Source of the DNA: Prevotellamassilia sp.
Lineage (GTDB): Bacteria > Bacteroidota > Bacteroidia > Bacteroidales > Bacteroidaceae
DNA: 17,866 nucleotides
Reading direction: 5' to 3'
NCBI GenBank assembly: GCA_018383375.1
Contig: JAHAWW010000057.1
Coordinates: 1-17,866, forward strand
A program made the translations under genes and the position numbers. Shown in pieces: positions 6,830 through 15,500 of this stretch. Below the pieces are notes generated by a model. It saw only the letters and a list, made by a program, of their open reading frames with translations, had not been told where the DNA came from and did not search any database. Position 1 is the stretch's first letter. The number at the start of each line of letters is the position of its first letter.

Positions 6830-6858
6830 TTATTCTGCATTTGGAACAGGCAGAATAT
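6830..6858. other. Candidate recombinase core site (att)
   Basis: TTATTCTGCAT and AGGCAGAATAT are 11-bp imperfect inverted arms (9 of 11 positions pair) around a 7-bp centre, TTGGAAC. This is the usual geometry of a tyrosine-recombinase core. It lies between the phased repeats and the ppdK terminator, where composition changes. The other end of the element is outside the window, so the site cannot be confirmed by a matching copy. Confidence 0.4.
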
Positions 6859-6861
6859 GCA

Positions 6862-6905
6862 CAAAAAACTAAGGGCAAGTACCTGTTTCCCAGATACTTG
6901 CCCTT
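6862..6905 (-). terminator. ppdK intrinsic terminator
   Basis: On the minus strand AAGGGCAAGTA pairs perfectly with TACTTGCCCTT (11 bp, 13-nt loop), followed by AGTTTTTTGT. It begins 28 bp after the ppdK stop codon. The loop contains TGGGAAACA, the same word as the phased repeats next door. Confidence 0.88.
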
Positions 6906-6933
6906 TATATAGCTAATTTTCAGCACGTTTCGA

Positions 6934-9657
6934 TTATTCTTCGACGGCGGCCTGCGCGGCGGCAAGACGTGCGATGGGCACGCGGAACGGTGAGCAGCTG
7001 ACATAGTTGAGGCCTACCTTGTGGCAGAACTTCACAGAGCTGGGTTCACCGCCGTGCTCGCCGCAAATACCGCATTTGAGATCGGGACGTACGGTGCGGC
7101 CCTTGTTGACGGCCATTTCCACGAGCTGACCTACGCCGTTCTGGTCGAGCACCTGGAAGGGGTCTACCTTCAAAATCTTCTTGTCGAGGTAAACGGGCAA
7201 GAAGCTGGCGATGTCATCGCGAGAGTAACCGAAGGTCATCTGAGTGAGGTCGTTCGTACCGAAAGAGAAGTACTCTGCACGAGAAGCTATCTTGTCGGCC
7301 GTGAGAGCTGCACGCGGAATTTCAATCATCGTACCCACCTTGAAGGGGATTTCGATGCCTTCTTCTTTGAAGAGAGCGGCAGCTTCGTCGCGAATGACTT
7401 TCTCTTGAGCCTCAAACTCATAGAGGATACCGGTGAGGGGCACCATAATCTCGGGTTGCGGGTCGAGTCCTTCGCGCTTCAAATCGATGGCGGCCGAAAG
7501 AATGGCACGGGTCTGCATTTGGGTGATTTCGGGATAGGTGTTGCCCAGACGGCAGCCACGGTGACCGAGCATCGGGTTGTGTTCGCAGAGGCTCTCTACG
7601 CGCTGACGGATATATTCTACGGTTACGCCCATGGCCTGTGCCATTTCTTCTTGGCCTTTGGCATCGTGGGGCACGAACTCGTGGAGGGGCGGGTCGAGCA
7701 GACGCACGTTGACGGGGAAGCCGTCCATGGCGCGGAAAATGCCTTTGAAGTCTTCCTTCTGATAGGGGAGGAGTTTGGCAAGGGCTTTCTTGCGGCCTTC
7801 GACGCCGTCGGCCAAAATCATTTCGCGCATGGCCACAATCTTCTCGTTGTCGAAGAACATGTGCTCGGTGCGGCAAAGGCCGATACCTACGGCACCAAAT
7901 TTGCGGGCCACTTCGGCATCGTGGGGTGTGTCGGCGTTGGTGCGTACCTTCAGATGAGTGTATTTGGCACAGAGGTCCATGAGGGCGGCAAAGTCTCCTG
8001 AAAGCTCAGCTGCCTGAGTGCGGATTTCGCCTTGATAAACGCGGCCGTTCGTACCATTGAGTGAGATGTAGTCACCTTCTTTAAGGACGATGCCGTCGAT
8101 TTCTACGGTCTTGTTTTTGTAGTCAACGTTGATGGCGCCTGCACCGCTGACGCAGCACTTACCCATACCGCGAGCCACAACGGCAGCGTGGCTGGTCATA
8201 CCGCCACGGGCGGTGAGGATGCCTTCTGCCACGGCCATACCGGCGAGGTCTTCGGGACTGGTTTCGATACGCACCATCACCACTTTATGACCATCGGCGT
8301 GCCATTTGGCAGCGTCTTCGGCAAAGAATACAATTTGGCCGCAGGCGGCACCCGGGCTGGCGGGCAGACCGCGTGTGAGCTCTTTGGCTTTGGCCAAGGC
8401 TTCTTTGCTGAATACGGGGTGGAGGAGTTCGTCGAGTTTGTTGGGCTCGCAGCGATTGATGGCTGTTTTTTCGTCAATCATGCCTTGACGGAGCAGGTCC
8501 ATGGCAATTTTAACCATAGCCGCACCGGTGCGCTTACCGTTACGGGTCTGGAGGAACCAGAGCTTGCCTTCCTGAACCGTGAACTCCATGTCTTGCATGT
8601 CGTGGTAGTGCTCTTCAAGTTTGGTCTGGATGCCGTCGAGTTGCTTGTAGATTTCGGGCATAGCCTCTTCCATTGAGGGGAATTGGGCTTTGCGCTCTTC
8701 TTCGCTGATGCCTTGGAGTTCGGCCCAGCGGCGGCTACCTTCGAGTGTAATCTGTTGCGGTGTGCGGATACCGGCAACAACGTCTTCACCCTGTGCGTTG
8801 ACGAGCCATTCACCGTTAAAGAGGTCTTCGCCGGTGGCTGCGTCGCGGCTGAAGCATACGCCGGTTGCCGACGTGTTACCCATATTACCAAACACCATAG
8901 CCATGACGGTTACGGCCGTACCCCATTCGGCGGGGATGCCTTCCATCTTGCGATAGAGGATGGCGCGTTCGTTCATCCATGAGTCAAACACGGCGCAGAT
9001 GGCACCCCAAAGTTGTTCCATGGGGTCGGAGGGGAATTCCTTGCCGGTCTGGGCTTTGATGGCGGCTTTGAAGCGTTTTACGAGTTCTTTGAGGTCTTCC
9101 ACTTCAAGCTCGTTGTCGAGTTTCACGCCTTTGGCTTCTTTCACCTCGTCGATGATGGCTTCGAAGGGGTCAACGTCGTCTTTGTTGACGGGCTTCATGC
9201 CGAGCACTACGTCGCCATACATTTGCACGAAACGACGGTAGGCGTCGTAGGCGAAACGGGGGTTGTTGGTCTTGCGTGCCAAGCCTTCAACCACTTCGTC
9301 GTTGAGACCGAGGTTGAGGATAGTGTCCATCATACCGGGCATAGAGGCACGGGCACCCGAGCGAACGGAGAGCAACAGCGGGTTGGCTACGTCGCCAAAC
9401 TTTGAAGCCATAAGGTCTTCTACGCCGTGAAGCGCATTTTCAACGTCTTTTCTCAACAACTCAACAACCTCGTTCTTGCCGATTTTGTAGTAGTCGTTAC
9501 AAGTGTCTGTGGTGATGGTAAATCCCGGGGGGACGGGGACGCCAATGAGATTCATCTCGGCAAGGTTTGCACACTTACCACCGAGTTCGTTGCGCATATC
9601 TGCGCGGCCTTCAGCCTTACCGGCACCGAAGGTGTAAACCCTTTTGCGGTTTTCCAT
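6934..9657 (-). CDS. ppdK: Pyruvate, phosphate dikinase
   Basis: This 907-residue enzyme interconverts pyruvate, ATP and phosphate with phosphoenolpyruvate, AMP and diphosphate in the cytoplasm, serving glycolysis or gluconeogenesis. The ATP-grasp domain is at about 1-375, with the glycine-rich SVRSGARASMPGMMDT at 97-112 and FLQTRNGKRTG at 368-378. The swivelling phosphohistidine domain carries GGMTSHAAVVARG with His490. The C-terminal PEP/pyruvate barrel carries the catalytic Cys865 in CGICGEHGG. Length and all key motifs are those of an intact enzyme of the Bacteroidetes type. It appears monocistronic, with its own promoter at 9703-9696 and a terminator at 6905-6862. Its higher GC content and codon use mark it as chromosomal, in contrast with the element to its left. 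Confidence 0.98.
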   Translation of the reverse strand: MENRKRVYTFGAGKAEGRADMRNELGGKCANLAEMNLIGVPVPPGFTITTDTCNDYYKIGKNEVVELLRKDVENALHGVEDLMASKFGDVANPLLLSVRSGARASMPGMMDTILNLGLNDEVVEGLARKTNNPRFAYDAYRRFVQMYGDVVLGMKPVNKDDVDPFEAIIDEVKEAKGVKLDNELEVEDLKELVKRFKAAIKAQTGKEFPSDPMEQLWGAICAVFDSWMNERAILYRKMEGIPAEWGTAVTVMAMVFGNMGNTSATGVCFSRDAATGEDLFNGEWLVNAQGEDVVAGIRTPQQITLEGSRRWAELQGISEEERKAQFPSMEEAMPEIYKQLDGIQTKLEEHYHDMQDMEFTVQEGKLWFLQTRNGKRTGAAMVKIAMDLLRQGMIDEKTAINRCEPNKLDELLHPVFSKEALAKAKELTRGLPASPGAACGQIVFFAEDAAKWHADGHKVVMVRIETSPEDLAGMAVAEGILTARGGMTSHAAVVARGMGKCCVSGAGAINVDYKNKTVEIDGIVLKEGDYISLNGTNGRVYQGEIRTQAAELSGDFAALMDLCAKYTHLKVRTNADTPHDAEVARKFGAVGIGLCRTEHMFFDNEKIVAMREMILADGVEGRKKALAKLLPYQKEDFKGIFRAMDGFPVNVRLLDPPLHEFVPHDAKGQEEMAQAMGVTVEYIRQRVESLCEHNPMLGHRGCRLGNTYPEITQMQTRAILSAAIDLKREGLDPQPEIMVPLTGILYEFEAQEKVIRDEAAALFKEEGIEIPFKVGTMIEIPRAALTADKIASRAEYFSFGTNDLTQMTFGYSRDDIASFLPVYLDKKILKVDPFQVLDQNGVGQLVEMAVNKGRTVRPDLKCGICGEHGGEPSSVKFCHKVGLNYVSCSPFRVPIARLAAAQAAVEE

Positions 9658-9695
9658 AGTTGTGATATTATTATTTTTGAAACTTTCAATAGGGG

Positions 9696-9726
9696 CAAAT
9701 TTAGCAAAATTCCTATAATATCACAA
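9696..9726 (-). promoter_or_regulatory. ppdK promoter
   Basis: On the minus strand TAAATTTG (9703-9696) matches TAnnTTTG, with ATTG about 20 nt upstream as the -33 part. Transcription should start near 9689, giving a leader of about 30 nt. The leader is AT-rich without a clear ribosome binding site, as is common in Bacteroidetes. Confidence 0.7.
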
Positions 9727-10184
9727 TGTTAGCACTTTTTTTTATTCTTTGACGGCACTTTTCGGCTCTTTGACTGTGTTTTGGGGCTATTTTGGGCGAT
9801 ACGTTCCGGTCTGTCAAGGCTGTTTTGGACTGTTTGGGTTTGTGGCGACGCTTTTGTCTTTTTGTTTTGGCCGTTCTGTGGTTATCTTTGGCGTAAGAAA
9901 TATGCAAAGGGGGCTCATCAGGCCTCTTTTATTGTGTATTAAGCCGTTACGGGGCTTATTCGCGTTTTTTCTGTCCTTATGCCCGTTTTTTCTCTCCCTA
10001 TTCCCGTCCGGCCAAACCTTAAGATTGTGAAACTTTGGGCGTTTTTTGTCGTTTTTGTGCCCTTTGACCGTCGTGTTCAGTGGTTGAGGCGTATCGACGG
10101 ATTTAGTTTGAATGAAAAGTGCAGTTTTTTTTGTCACACAAAGCCGGCATTTTGTCACGCATTGACGCAGGTTTGCCGACCAAT
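9704..10184. other. Gene-free stretch between ppdK and the lpxA-like gene, holding repeat copy A
   Basis: The open frames in this stretch have no family features and overlap the promoter and repeat, so I do not call a gene. The notable content is the 128-bp repeat unit copy A at 9856-9983. The rest is T-rich on the plus strand with no further strong structure. Confidence 0.5.
9856..9983 (+). repeat. 128-bp dispersed unit, copy A (promoter, hairpin, conserved tail)
   Basis: It shares with copy B at 17591-17718, at identical offsets from its first base, GTCTTTTT (0), TATCTTTG (27), GTTACGG (90) and TCCTTATGCC (118). TATCTTTG at 9883-9890 matches the -7 consensus and TTTG at 9861-9864 lies 18 nt upstream as a -33 element. 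A hairpin (AAAGGGGGC with GGCCTCTTT, one G-T pair and one mismatch, loop TCATCA) occupies 9906-9929, followed by a short T-run. A transcript would be only about 35-45 nt long if it ends there. The unit may be a small RNA gene, an attenuated promoter or a mobile repeat. Confidence 0.6.
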
Positions 10185-10227
10185 AAAAACACGATGTGCC
10201 TTCACCTGGTGGGCGAGGCACATCGTG
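10185..10227 (-). terminator. Terminator of the efflux/lpxA-like operon
   Basis: CACGATGTGCC (10190-10200) and GGCACATCGTG (10217-10227) form a perfect 11-bp stem. On the minus strand the stem is followed by TTTTTATT. The 16-nt loop contains a small CACC/GGTG pair. It lies 33 bp past the stop codon of the lpxA-like gene. Confidence 0.9.
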
Positions 10228-10259
10228 GAGTGTTGGTTGTGCTGAGCGCAACTATGTCG

Positions 10260-11045
10260 TCAGTCTTTGGTCATATTTCTCACGATACCCAGTTTGGTTT
10301 TGCTGATGAAGTCAAGGATGACGTGGATTTCATCGCTCATAGGGATTTGTTCGGGTATCTTGATAATGGCGTCTTCAAGGCTGAAGTTGCCGGTGTAGAT
10401 AATGCGGTAGGTATTGGCCATGTGGCGCATGATGCGTTCAGACATACCGATATGTTTCAACACGATGGTGTTGATGCCGTGGTAGCCGGCCGGATTACCA
10501 CCGAGTACGACATAGGGCGGAACGTCTTTTTGCACGCGGCATCCGCTCTGCATCAGTGAGTACTGGCCTACGCGCACGCGTTGCTGAATGATGACGCCTG
10601 AGCTTTGGATGGAGTGGTCGTCGATTTCACATTCGCCGGCAATGCTCACACCAATACCAACGACGCAACCATTACCGATTTTCACGTCGTGGCAAATGTG
10701 CACCTGGTCCATCAAGTAGTTGCCGTTGCCTATGGTGGTGGCTTTGTCGGCATAGGTGCTACCGGCAATTACCACGTTTTCGCGGATGTGGTTGTCGTTG
10801 CCAATCACCACTTTTGTGGGTTGGCCTTCCACATAGTGAAAGTCTTGTGGGGTGGCGCAGATGACGGCGTTTTGATGCACGACATTGCCTGAGCCCATCG
10901 TGGTGCCTTCGAGAATGCTGGCGTGTGCCTTGATGACGCAATCGTCTCCGATGACTACGCCTTTTTCAATATAGGCAAACGGGGCTATCTCTACGTTTTG
11001 GCCGATTTTGGCCTCGGGGTGAACGTATGCTAAAGGACTAATCAT
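10260..11045 (-). CDS. LpxA-like left-handed beta-helix acyltransferase, divergent paralogue
   Basis: The 261-residue product (E. coli LpxA has 262) consists of hexapeptide repeats through about residue 185 and a helical C-terminal part. LpxA transfers a 3-hydroxyacyl chain from acyl-ACP to UDP-GlcNAc, the first step of lipid A synthesis. Aligned by eye to E. coli LpxA, the catalytic base is kept (His119 in HICHD, E. coli His125). His144 is Glu138, His160 is Gln154, and the acyl-ruler Gly173 is Ser167. The region that reads TIHRGT in E. coli is VIAGST. Canonical Bacteroidetes LpxA keeps most of these and normally lies beside lpxC-fabZ, so this is probably a second enzyme with a different acyl chain or acceptor. 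It is the last gene of the pump operon, 38 bp after the TolC-like gene. I chose ATG 11045 (MISPLAYVHPEAKIG); an upstream TTG at 11087 overlaps the previous stop. Confidence 0.85.
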   Translation of the reverse strand: MISPLAYVHPEAKIGQNVEIAPFAYIEKGVVIGDDCVIKAHASILEGTTMGSGNVVHQNAVICATPQDFHYVEGQPTKVVIGNDNHIRENVVIAGSTYADKATTIGNGNYLMDQVHICHDVKIGNGCVVGIGVSIAGECEIDDHSIQSSGVIIQQRVRVGQYSLMQSGCRVQKDVPPYVVLGGNPAGYHGINTIVLKHIGMSERIMRHMANTYRIIYTGNFSLEDAIIKIPEQIPMSDEIHVILDFISKTKLGIVRNMTKD

Positions 11046-11083
11046 GATTGTTGTGTATTGCAAGGTTAGACTTAAGGGCTTGT

Positions 11084-12478
11084 TCAATCGCGACCGCCGC
11101 CGAGTGCTTGATAGAGCGTAATGGCAGCCTGCACTTTGTCAAACTTCGTAGAGATGAGATTGAGCTGGGCCTGCAGCAGGCTCGACTGTGCGGTGAGGGT
11201 CTCAAGATAAGAGGTGGTGTTGCCATGGGCGAAAAGATAGTTGGTGTCGTCTACGGCTTTTTGGAGTTGTTCCACCTGGCGGCTGATGCTTTGCTCTTGG
11301 GTGCAGCGGGCTTGATATTGACTCAGAGCGTCGCTCACCTCGGCTCCGGCCCGATAGAGTGATTGTTGGAAGTCGATGAGAGCTGCCTCTTGTTGTGCCT
11401 TGGCAATCTTGAGCTGTGCGGTGAGTTGCCCGTTGGCAAAGAGAGGTTGAACGAGCGAACCAACGGCCGAAGCCAAGAACTTGGCCGGATTGGTGATGGC
11501 CGCACCGGCGCTGTTGGTCCAACCAGCCTGACCGCTGATGGTCAGTGAAGGATAAAAGGCGCTACGGGCCACGTTGGTTTGATAGAAGGCATTGGCCAGT
11601 GTGAGCTCTGCGGCTTTCACGTCGGGACGGTTCGAAAGCAGTTGCACGGGCACACCCACTTTCAGTTGCTCGGGAAAACCGTTGCCGCTGAAGGTGCCGC
11701 GGTTGATGGGGTGGGGTGCTTCGTGAAGGATGAGGCAGAGAGAATTTTCGGCCGAGGTGATGCTCTGTTTCAGTGCCGGCACGGTGGCCTCAATCTGGTA
11801 ATAGTTGGCCTTGGCCTGCTCCACGGCGGCAGAGTTGGTCAGACCGCCCACTTCCCACATCTTCTCCATGGCCGTCACGTTTTTGCCCCAGATTGCGAGC
11901 GTGGCCTCAGTGGTGGCCAATTGCTCGTCGAGCATTTGCAGCGTATAATAGAGGTTGGCCACGGCCGAGATGATGTTGGTGCGCACGGCCTGCTTGGAGG
12001 CACGGCTTAGTTCGAGGTTCACCTCGCCTTGCTTCTTGACGTTGCGCAACGAACCGAGTGAACCGATTTGCCAACTGGCCTGCACGGGGAGGCTATAGGT
12101 TTTGGTGGCTTTACCGCCGTCGAACGACGAGATGGTGCCTTGCGGACTGAAAGCCAAAGAGGGCAGATAGGCCAGACGGGCCACTTTGAGGGCGGCCTCG
12201 GCCTGAGTAATGGTCAAGTCGGCCTTGCGCAGGTCGGCGTTTTGTGCGAGCGCTTTCTCTATGAGTGCCTGTAGTTGAGGCTCAGTGAAGACCTCGCGCC
12301 ACGGCGTGTTGCCGAAGCTGGTGGTGTCGCCCTGCAACACGGCATAGGTGTCGGTGGTGTCGCGATAGAGGCTGTCTGTGCTGACAGACTCCGGGCGCTC
12401 ATAGTTGCTCATCGTGCGGCAACTGCTCAGCAGGGCCGTACCGCAGAGTATGGTGACGAAAATTTTGTTCATATTCAT
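11084..12478 (-). CDS. TolC/OprM-type outer-membrane efflux lipoprotein
   Basis: The 464-residue protein starts MNMNKIFVTILCGTALLSSC, a signal peptide with lipobox LSSC and lipidated Cys20. It carries two outer-membrane efflux protein repeats, with the family hallmark NRPDVKAAELTLANA in the second repeat and FYPSLTISGQAGW close behind. It should form a trimeric channel through the outer membrane and periplasm for the pump encoded just upstream. The stop codon TGA at 11086-11084 is followed closely by the lpxA-like gene. Either Met1 or Met3 (12472) could start it; the start is preceded by an AT-rich stretch (CCACTCCTATATATAAAT on the minus strand) without a clear Shine-Dalgarno. NodT-family factors are the closest relatives. 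Confidence 0.95.
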   Translation of the reverse strand: MNMNKIFVTILCGTALLSSCRTMSNYERPESVSTDSLYRDTTDTYAVLQGDTTSFGNTPWREVFTEPQLQALIEKALAQNADLRKADLTITQAEAALKVARLAYLPSLAFSPQGTISSFDGGKATKTYSLPVQASWQIGSLGSLRNVKKQGEVNLELSRASKQAVRTNIISAVANLYYTLQMLDEQLATTEATLAIWGKNVTAMEKMWEVGGLTNSAAVEQAKANYYQIEATVPALKQSITSAENSLCLILHEAPHPINRGTFSGNGFPEQLKVGVPVQLLSNRPDVKAAELTLANAFYQTNVARSAFYPSLTISGQAGWTNSAGAAITNPAKFLASAVGSLVQPLFANGQLTAQLKIAKAQQEAALIDFQQSLYRAGAEVSDALSQYQARCTQEQSISRQVEQLQKAVDDTNYLFAHGNTTSYLETLTAQSSLLQAQLNLISTKFDKVQAAITLYQALGGGRD

Positions 12479-12558
12479 ATTTATATATAGGAGTGGCGGG
12501 AGACCAAGTCGGTCTGAGCGGCTAGCCGGTCTCCCACCGGCTCTTTTGGATGTGGCTG
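12479..12558 (-). promoter_or_regulatory. Permease-to-TolC spacer with two overlapping hairpins
   Basis: GGGAGACC (12498-12505) can pair with GGTCTCCC (12528-12535). The alternative stem AGCCGGT (12524-12530) with ACCGGCT (12536-12542) uses overlapping bases, so the two are mutually exclusive in the RNA. No T-tract follows on the minus strand, so neither is a simple terminator. It may tune relative expression or mRNA stability between the two genes. Confidence 0.5.
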
Positions 12559-15500
12559 TTAAATACTGTATTGTTCGGCGTCGGCCTGGCCTTCCTTATT
12601 CTCAAGGTCGTCCCACTTCATCGGCGAAATCTTTTCTTGCAGATACTGGAAGATAACGAAGAGGGCGGGCACGATGAAAATCTGGAAAATCATACCGATG
12701 AGCATACCACCGATGGCGGTTGTACCAAGCGAGCGGTTACCATTGGCACCTACGCCGAAGGCAAACATTAGCGGCAACAGACCGATAATCATGGCCAAAG
12801 AGGTCATCAAGATGGGGCGCAATCGGGCACCGGCACCGAGCACAGCGGCCCAAGAGATGCTCATACCCATTTTGCGGCGGTCGAGAGCGAACTCTACGAT
12901 AAGGATGGCGTTCTTGGCCAACAGACCCATCAACATAATCAAGGCAATTTGCACATAGATGTTGTTGGCAGCGTCGCCAAATATGGGAATAATCGAGTTA
13001 AGACCGCCCATGGCTTGAATGAAGATGAACGAACCTGCCAAACCGAAGGGCACTGAGAGCAATACGGCCAGCGGCAACAGATAGCTTTCATACTGAGCCG
13101 AAAGCAAGAGGTAGATAAACACGAAGCAGAGCAAGAAGACGATGGCCGTCGTGCTGCCGCCGCTCTGTGACTCCTCGCGAGATGTGCCGGAGAACTCAAA
13201 CGAATAACCCGTAGGCAGAGAGGTCTTGGCCACTTCCTCGATGGCTTTAAGTGCCTGACCGGAGGTGTAACCCGAAGCCGGGTTGCCGTTCACGGCCATT
13301 GAGGTGTACATGTTGAAGCGGTTGATGTTGTCGGGACCGTGCGACGGCGTGATGGTGATAAACTCCGTGATTGGAGCCATCTCGTTGCCGTTTCTCACCT
13401 TAATCTTATAGAGGCTCTCATAGTTCATGCGCTGGCTGCGCTCGCCTTGCACCATCACACGATAGAGTTTACCGAAGCGGTTGAAGTTTGAGAGATACAG
13501 ACCACCGTAGTAGCCTTGAAGCGTGGTGAGGATGGTGTTGGGCGAGATGCCGGCGCGCTTACACTTGGCGGCGTCGATGTCAATGAGATATTCGGGGAAG
13601 TTGGGGTTGAACGTGGTCTGGGCCGACTCAATCTCAGGACGTGCTGTCAGGTCGGCAAGGAACTGCTTCGAGACGTCGTAGAATTTGTTCAGGTCGCCAC
13701 CCGTACGGTCTTGCAAGTTAAGCGTGAAACCATTGGTCACACCATAACCCGTAATCATAGGGGGCTGGAAGAACAACACCTGAGCGTCTTTAAACACGTC
13801 GCGCGACTTGAGGTAGAGGTTGGCAAACACCACGGTTGAACTCTCTTTGAGTGAACGCTCTTCCCAGTCTTTGAGCTTGATGATGAACGAACCATAGCTC
13901 GGTCCGCGGCCACCAATGAAGCTGTAACCCGAAATCACCGTACTTACCTCTACGGCGGGCACACTGCACACCAGGCTATCCACGCGCTTGAGCATAGCTT
14001 CGGTCTTGTCTTGCGACGTGCCGGGAGGCATCGTTACGACACCCATAATCGTACCCGTGTCTTCGTTGGGCACGAGGGCGGTCGGTGTGTTCTGCATCAG
14101 GAGCACGAGACCCACGATGGCGGCGACCACAATGCCGAGAGAGAGAATGGGTCGCTTCACAAAGCGCAACACGCCTTTCTTGTATTTGCCGAGCAAACGC
14201 TCATAGCCGCTGTTGAATGAGTTCTGGAACTTCTTCGTGCTCAGACCAAGCATGGCAATGACGCTGATAATAATCATCACGATGGTCACAATCGGGCTGG
14301 CCTCGAAGTTGAACATACCGAAAATCATGCCCAACACGGCTATGCAGACCAAGAGGATGGTCACTTTCGGGTTAATCAGTCGGCCTATGGCTTCTTTGTA
14401 GCGAGAGAGCATGGTTTGTCCGGCGGCCTTGTAGGCGGTGCCGAGACGATTGCCCAGTGAGGCTTCGCTCTTGTGGGGCTTAAGCAAGATGGCGCAGAGA
14501 GCCGGAGAGAGGGTCAAGGCGTTGACGGCCGAGAAACCAATGGCGATGGCCATGGTCAGACCAAACTGACGGTAGAACGTACCTGAGGTGCCCGACATGA
14601 AGCTCACCGGAATAAACACCGCCATCATCACCAACGTAATCGAGACAATGGCGCCGCCAAGTTCACCCATAGCGTCGATAGAGGCTTTGCGTGCCGACGA
14701 ATAGCCTTGGTCAAGTTTGGCGTGCACACCCTCGACCACCACAATGGCGTCGTCCACCACAATGGCGATGGCCAGCACGAGAGCAGAAAGGGTCAGCAAG
14801 TTGACAGAGAAGCCAATCATTGAGAGGGCGAAGAACGTACCGACGAGGGCCACGGGGATGGCGATGGTCGGGATGAGCGTGGAGCGGAAGTCTTGCAAGA
14901 AGATAAACACCACGATAAACACGAGGATGAAGGCCTCAATGAGGGTTTTGATTACTTCGTGGATAGAAGCAAAAAGGAAGTCGTTGACGTTCTGGGCCAC
15001 GGTAATCTTCAAGCCTTCGGGCAAGTCTTCTTCGCATTTCTCCAGAAGTTGCTCAATGTCTTTGACAATCTGCGTGGCGTTACTACCGGCCGTTTGCATG
15101 ACGATACACGACACAGACGAGTTGCCGTTGACCGTACCCGAGAAGGCGTAACTCTCGCGGCCAAGTTCCACGCGGGCAATGTCTTTGAGTCGCAGCAGGG
15201 TGCCGTCTTCTTTTGACTTTATGATGAGGTTTTCAAACTCCGACACTTCCTTGAGGCGGCCTTTGTAGCGCAAGGTGTATTGGTAGGTTTGGTCTTGGCG
15301 CTCGCCGATGCTACCCGGAGCGGCCTCAATGTTTTGCTCGGCCAATACGGTCGATATGTCTGAGGGCATGAGATGATACTCTGCCATACGTTCGGGGTCG
15401 AGCCAAATACGCATTGAGTAGTTCGCACCCATAACCATAGCATCACCTACACCCTGCACACGCTGGATTTGCGGCAGGATGTTGATTCTCATATAGTTTT

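Larger units (their letters stand above)
1..6858. mobile_element. Right end of an integrated mobile element (ICE, IME or similar), continuing past the left edge
   Basis: The gene set (tyrosine recombinase, two excisionase-like helix-turn-helix proteins, replication ATPase, toprim primase and ParA) is typical of Bacteroidetes integrative or mobilizable elements. Most of the stretch is AT-rich, and composition shifts sharply to a more GC-rich chromosomal type at the ppdK terminator near 6870. The recombinase lies closest to the boundary, as is usual. The right edge given is inferred from a core-like inverted repeat at 6830-6858 and could be off by tens of bases. No relaxase, coupling protein or cargo gene is visible, so conjugative, mobilizable or plasmid-like nature cannot be decided here. 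Confidence 0.7.

Noticed and set aside
7021..8001. 326-codon plus-strand open frame opposite ppdK
   Set aside because: It lies wholly antisense to an intact, strongly conserved enzyme; the protein shows no family features and results from GC-rich codon bias.
9906..9930. Terminator of the lpxA-like gene on the minus strand
   Set aside because: The minus-strand side lacks a T-run after the stem, and a much better terminator lies at 10185-10227.
9749..10030. 93-codon open frame between ppdK and the lpxA-like gene
   Set aside because: It runs through the repeat unit with its promoter and hairpin and encodes a Phe/Leu-rich stretch with no family signal.
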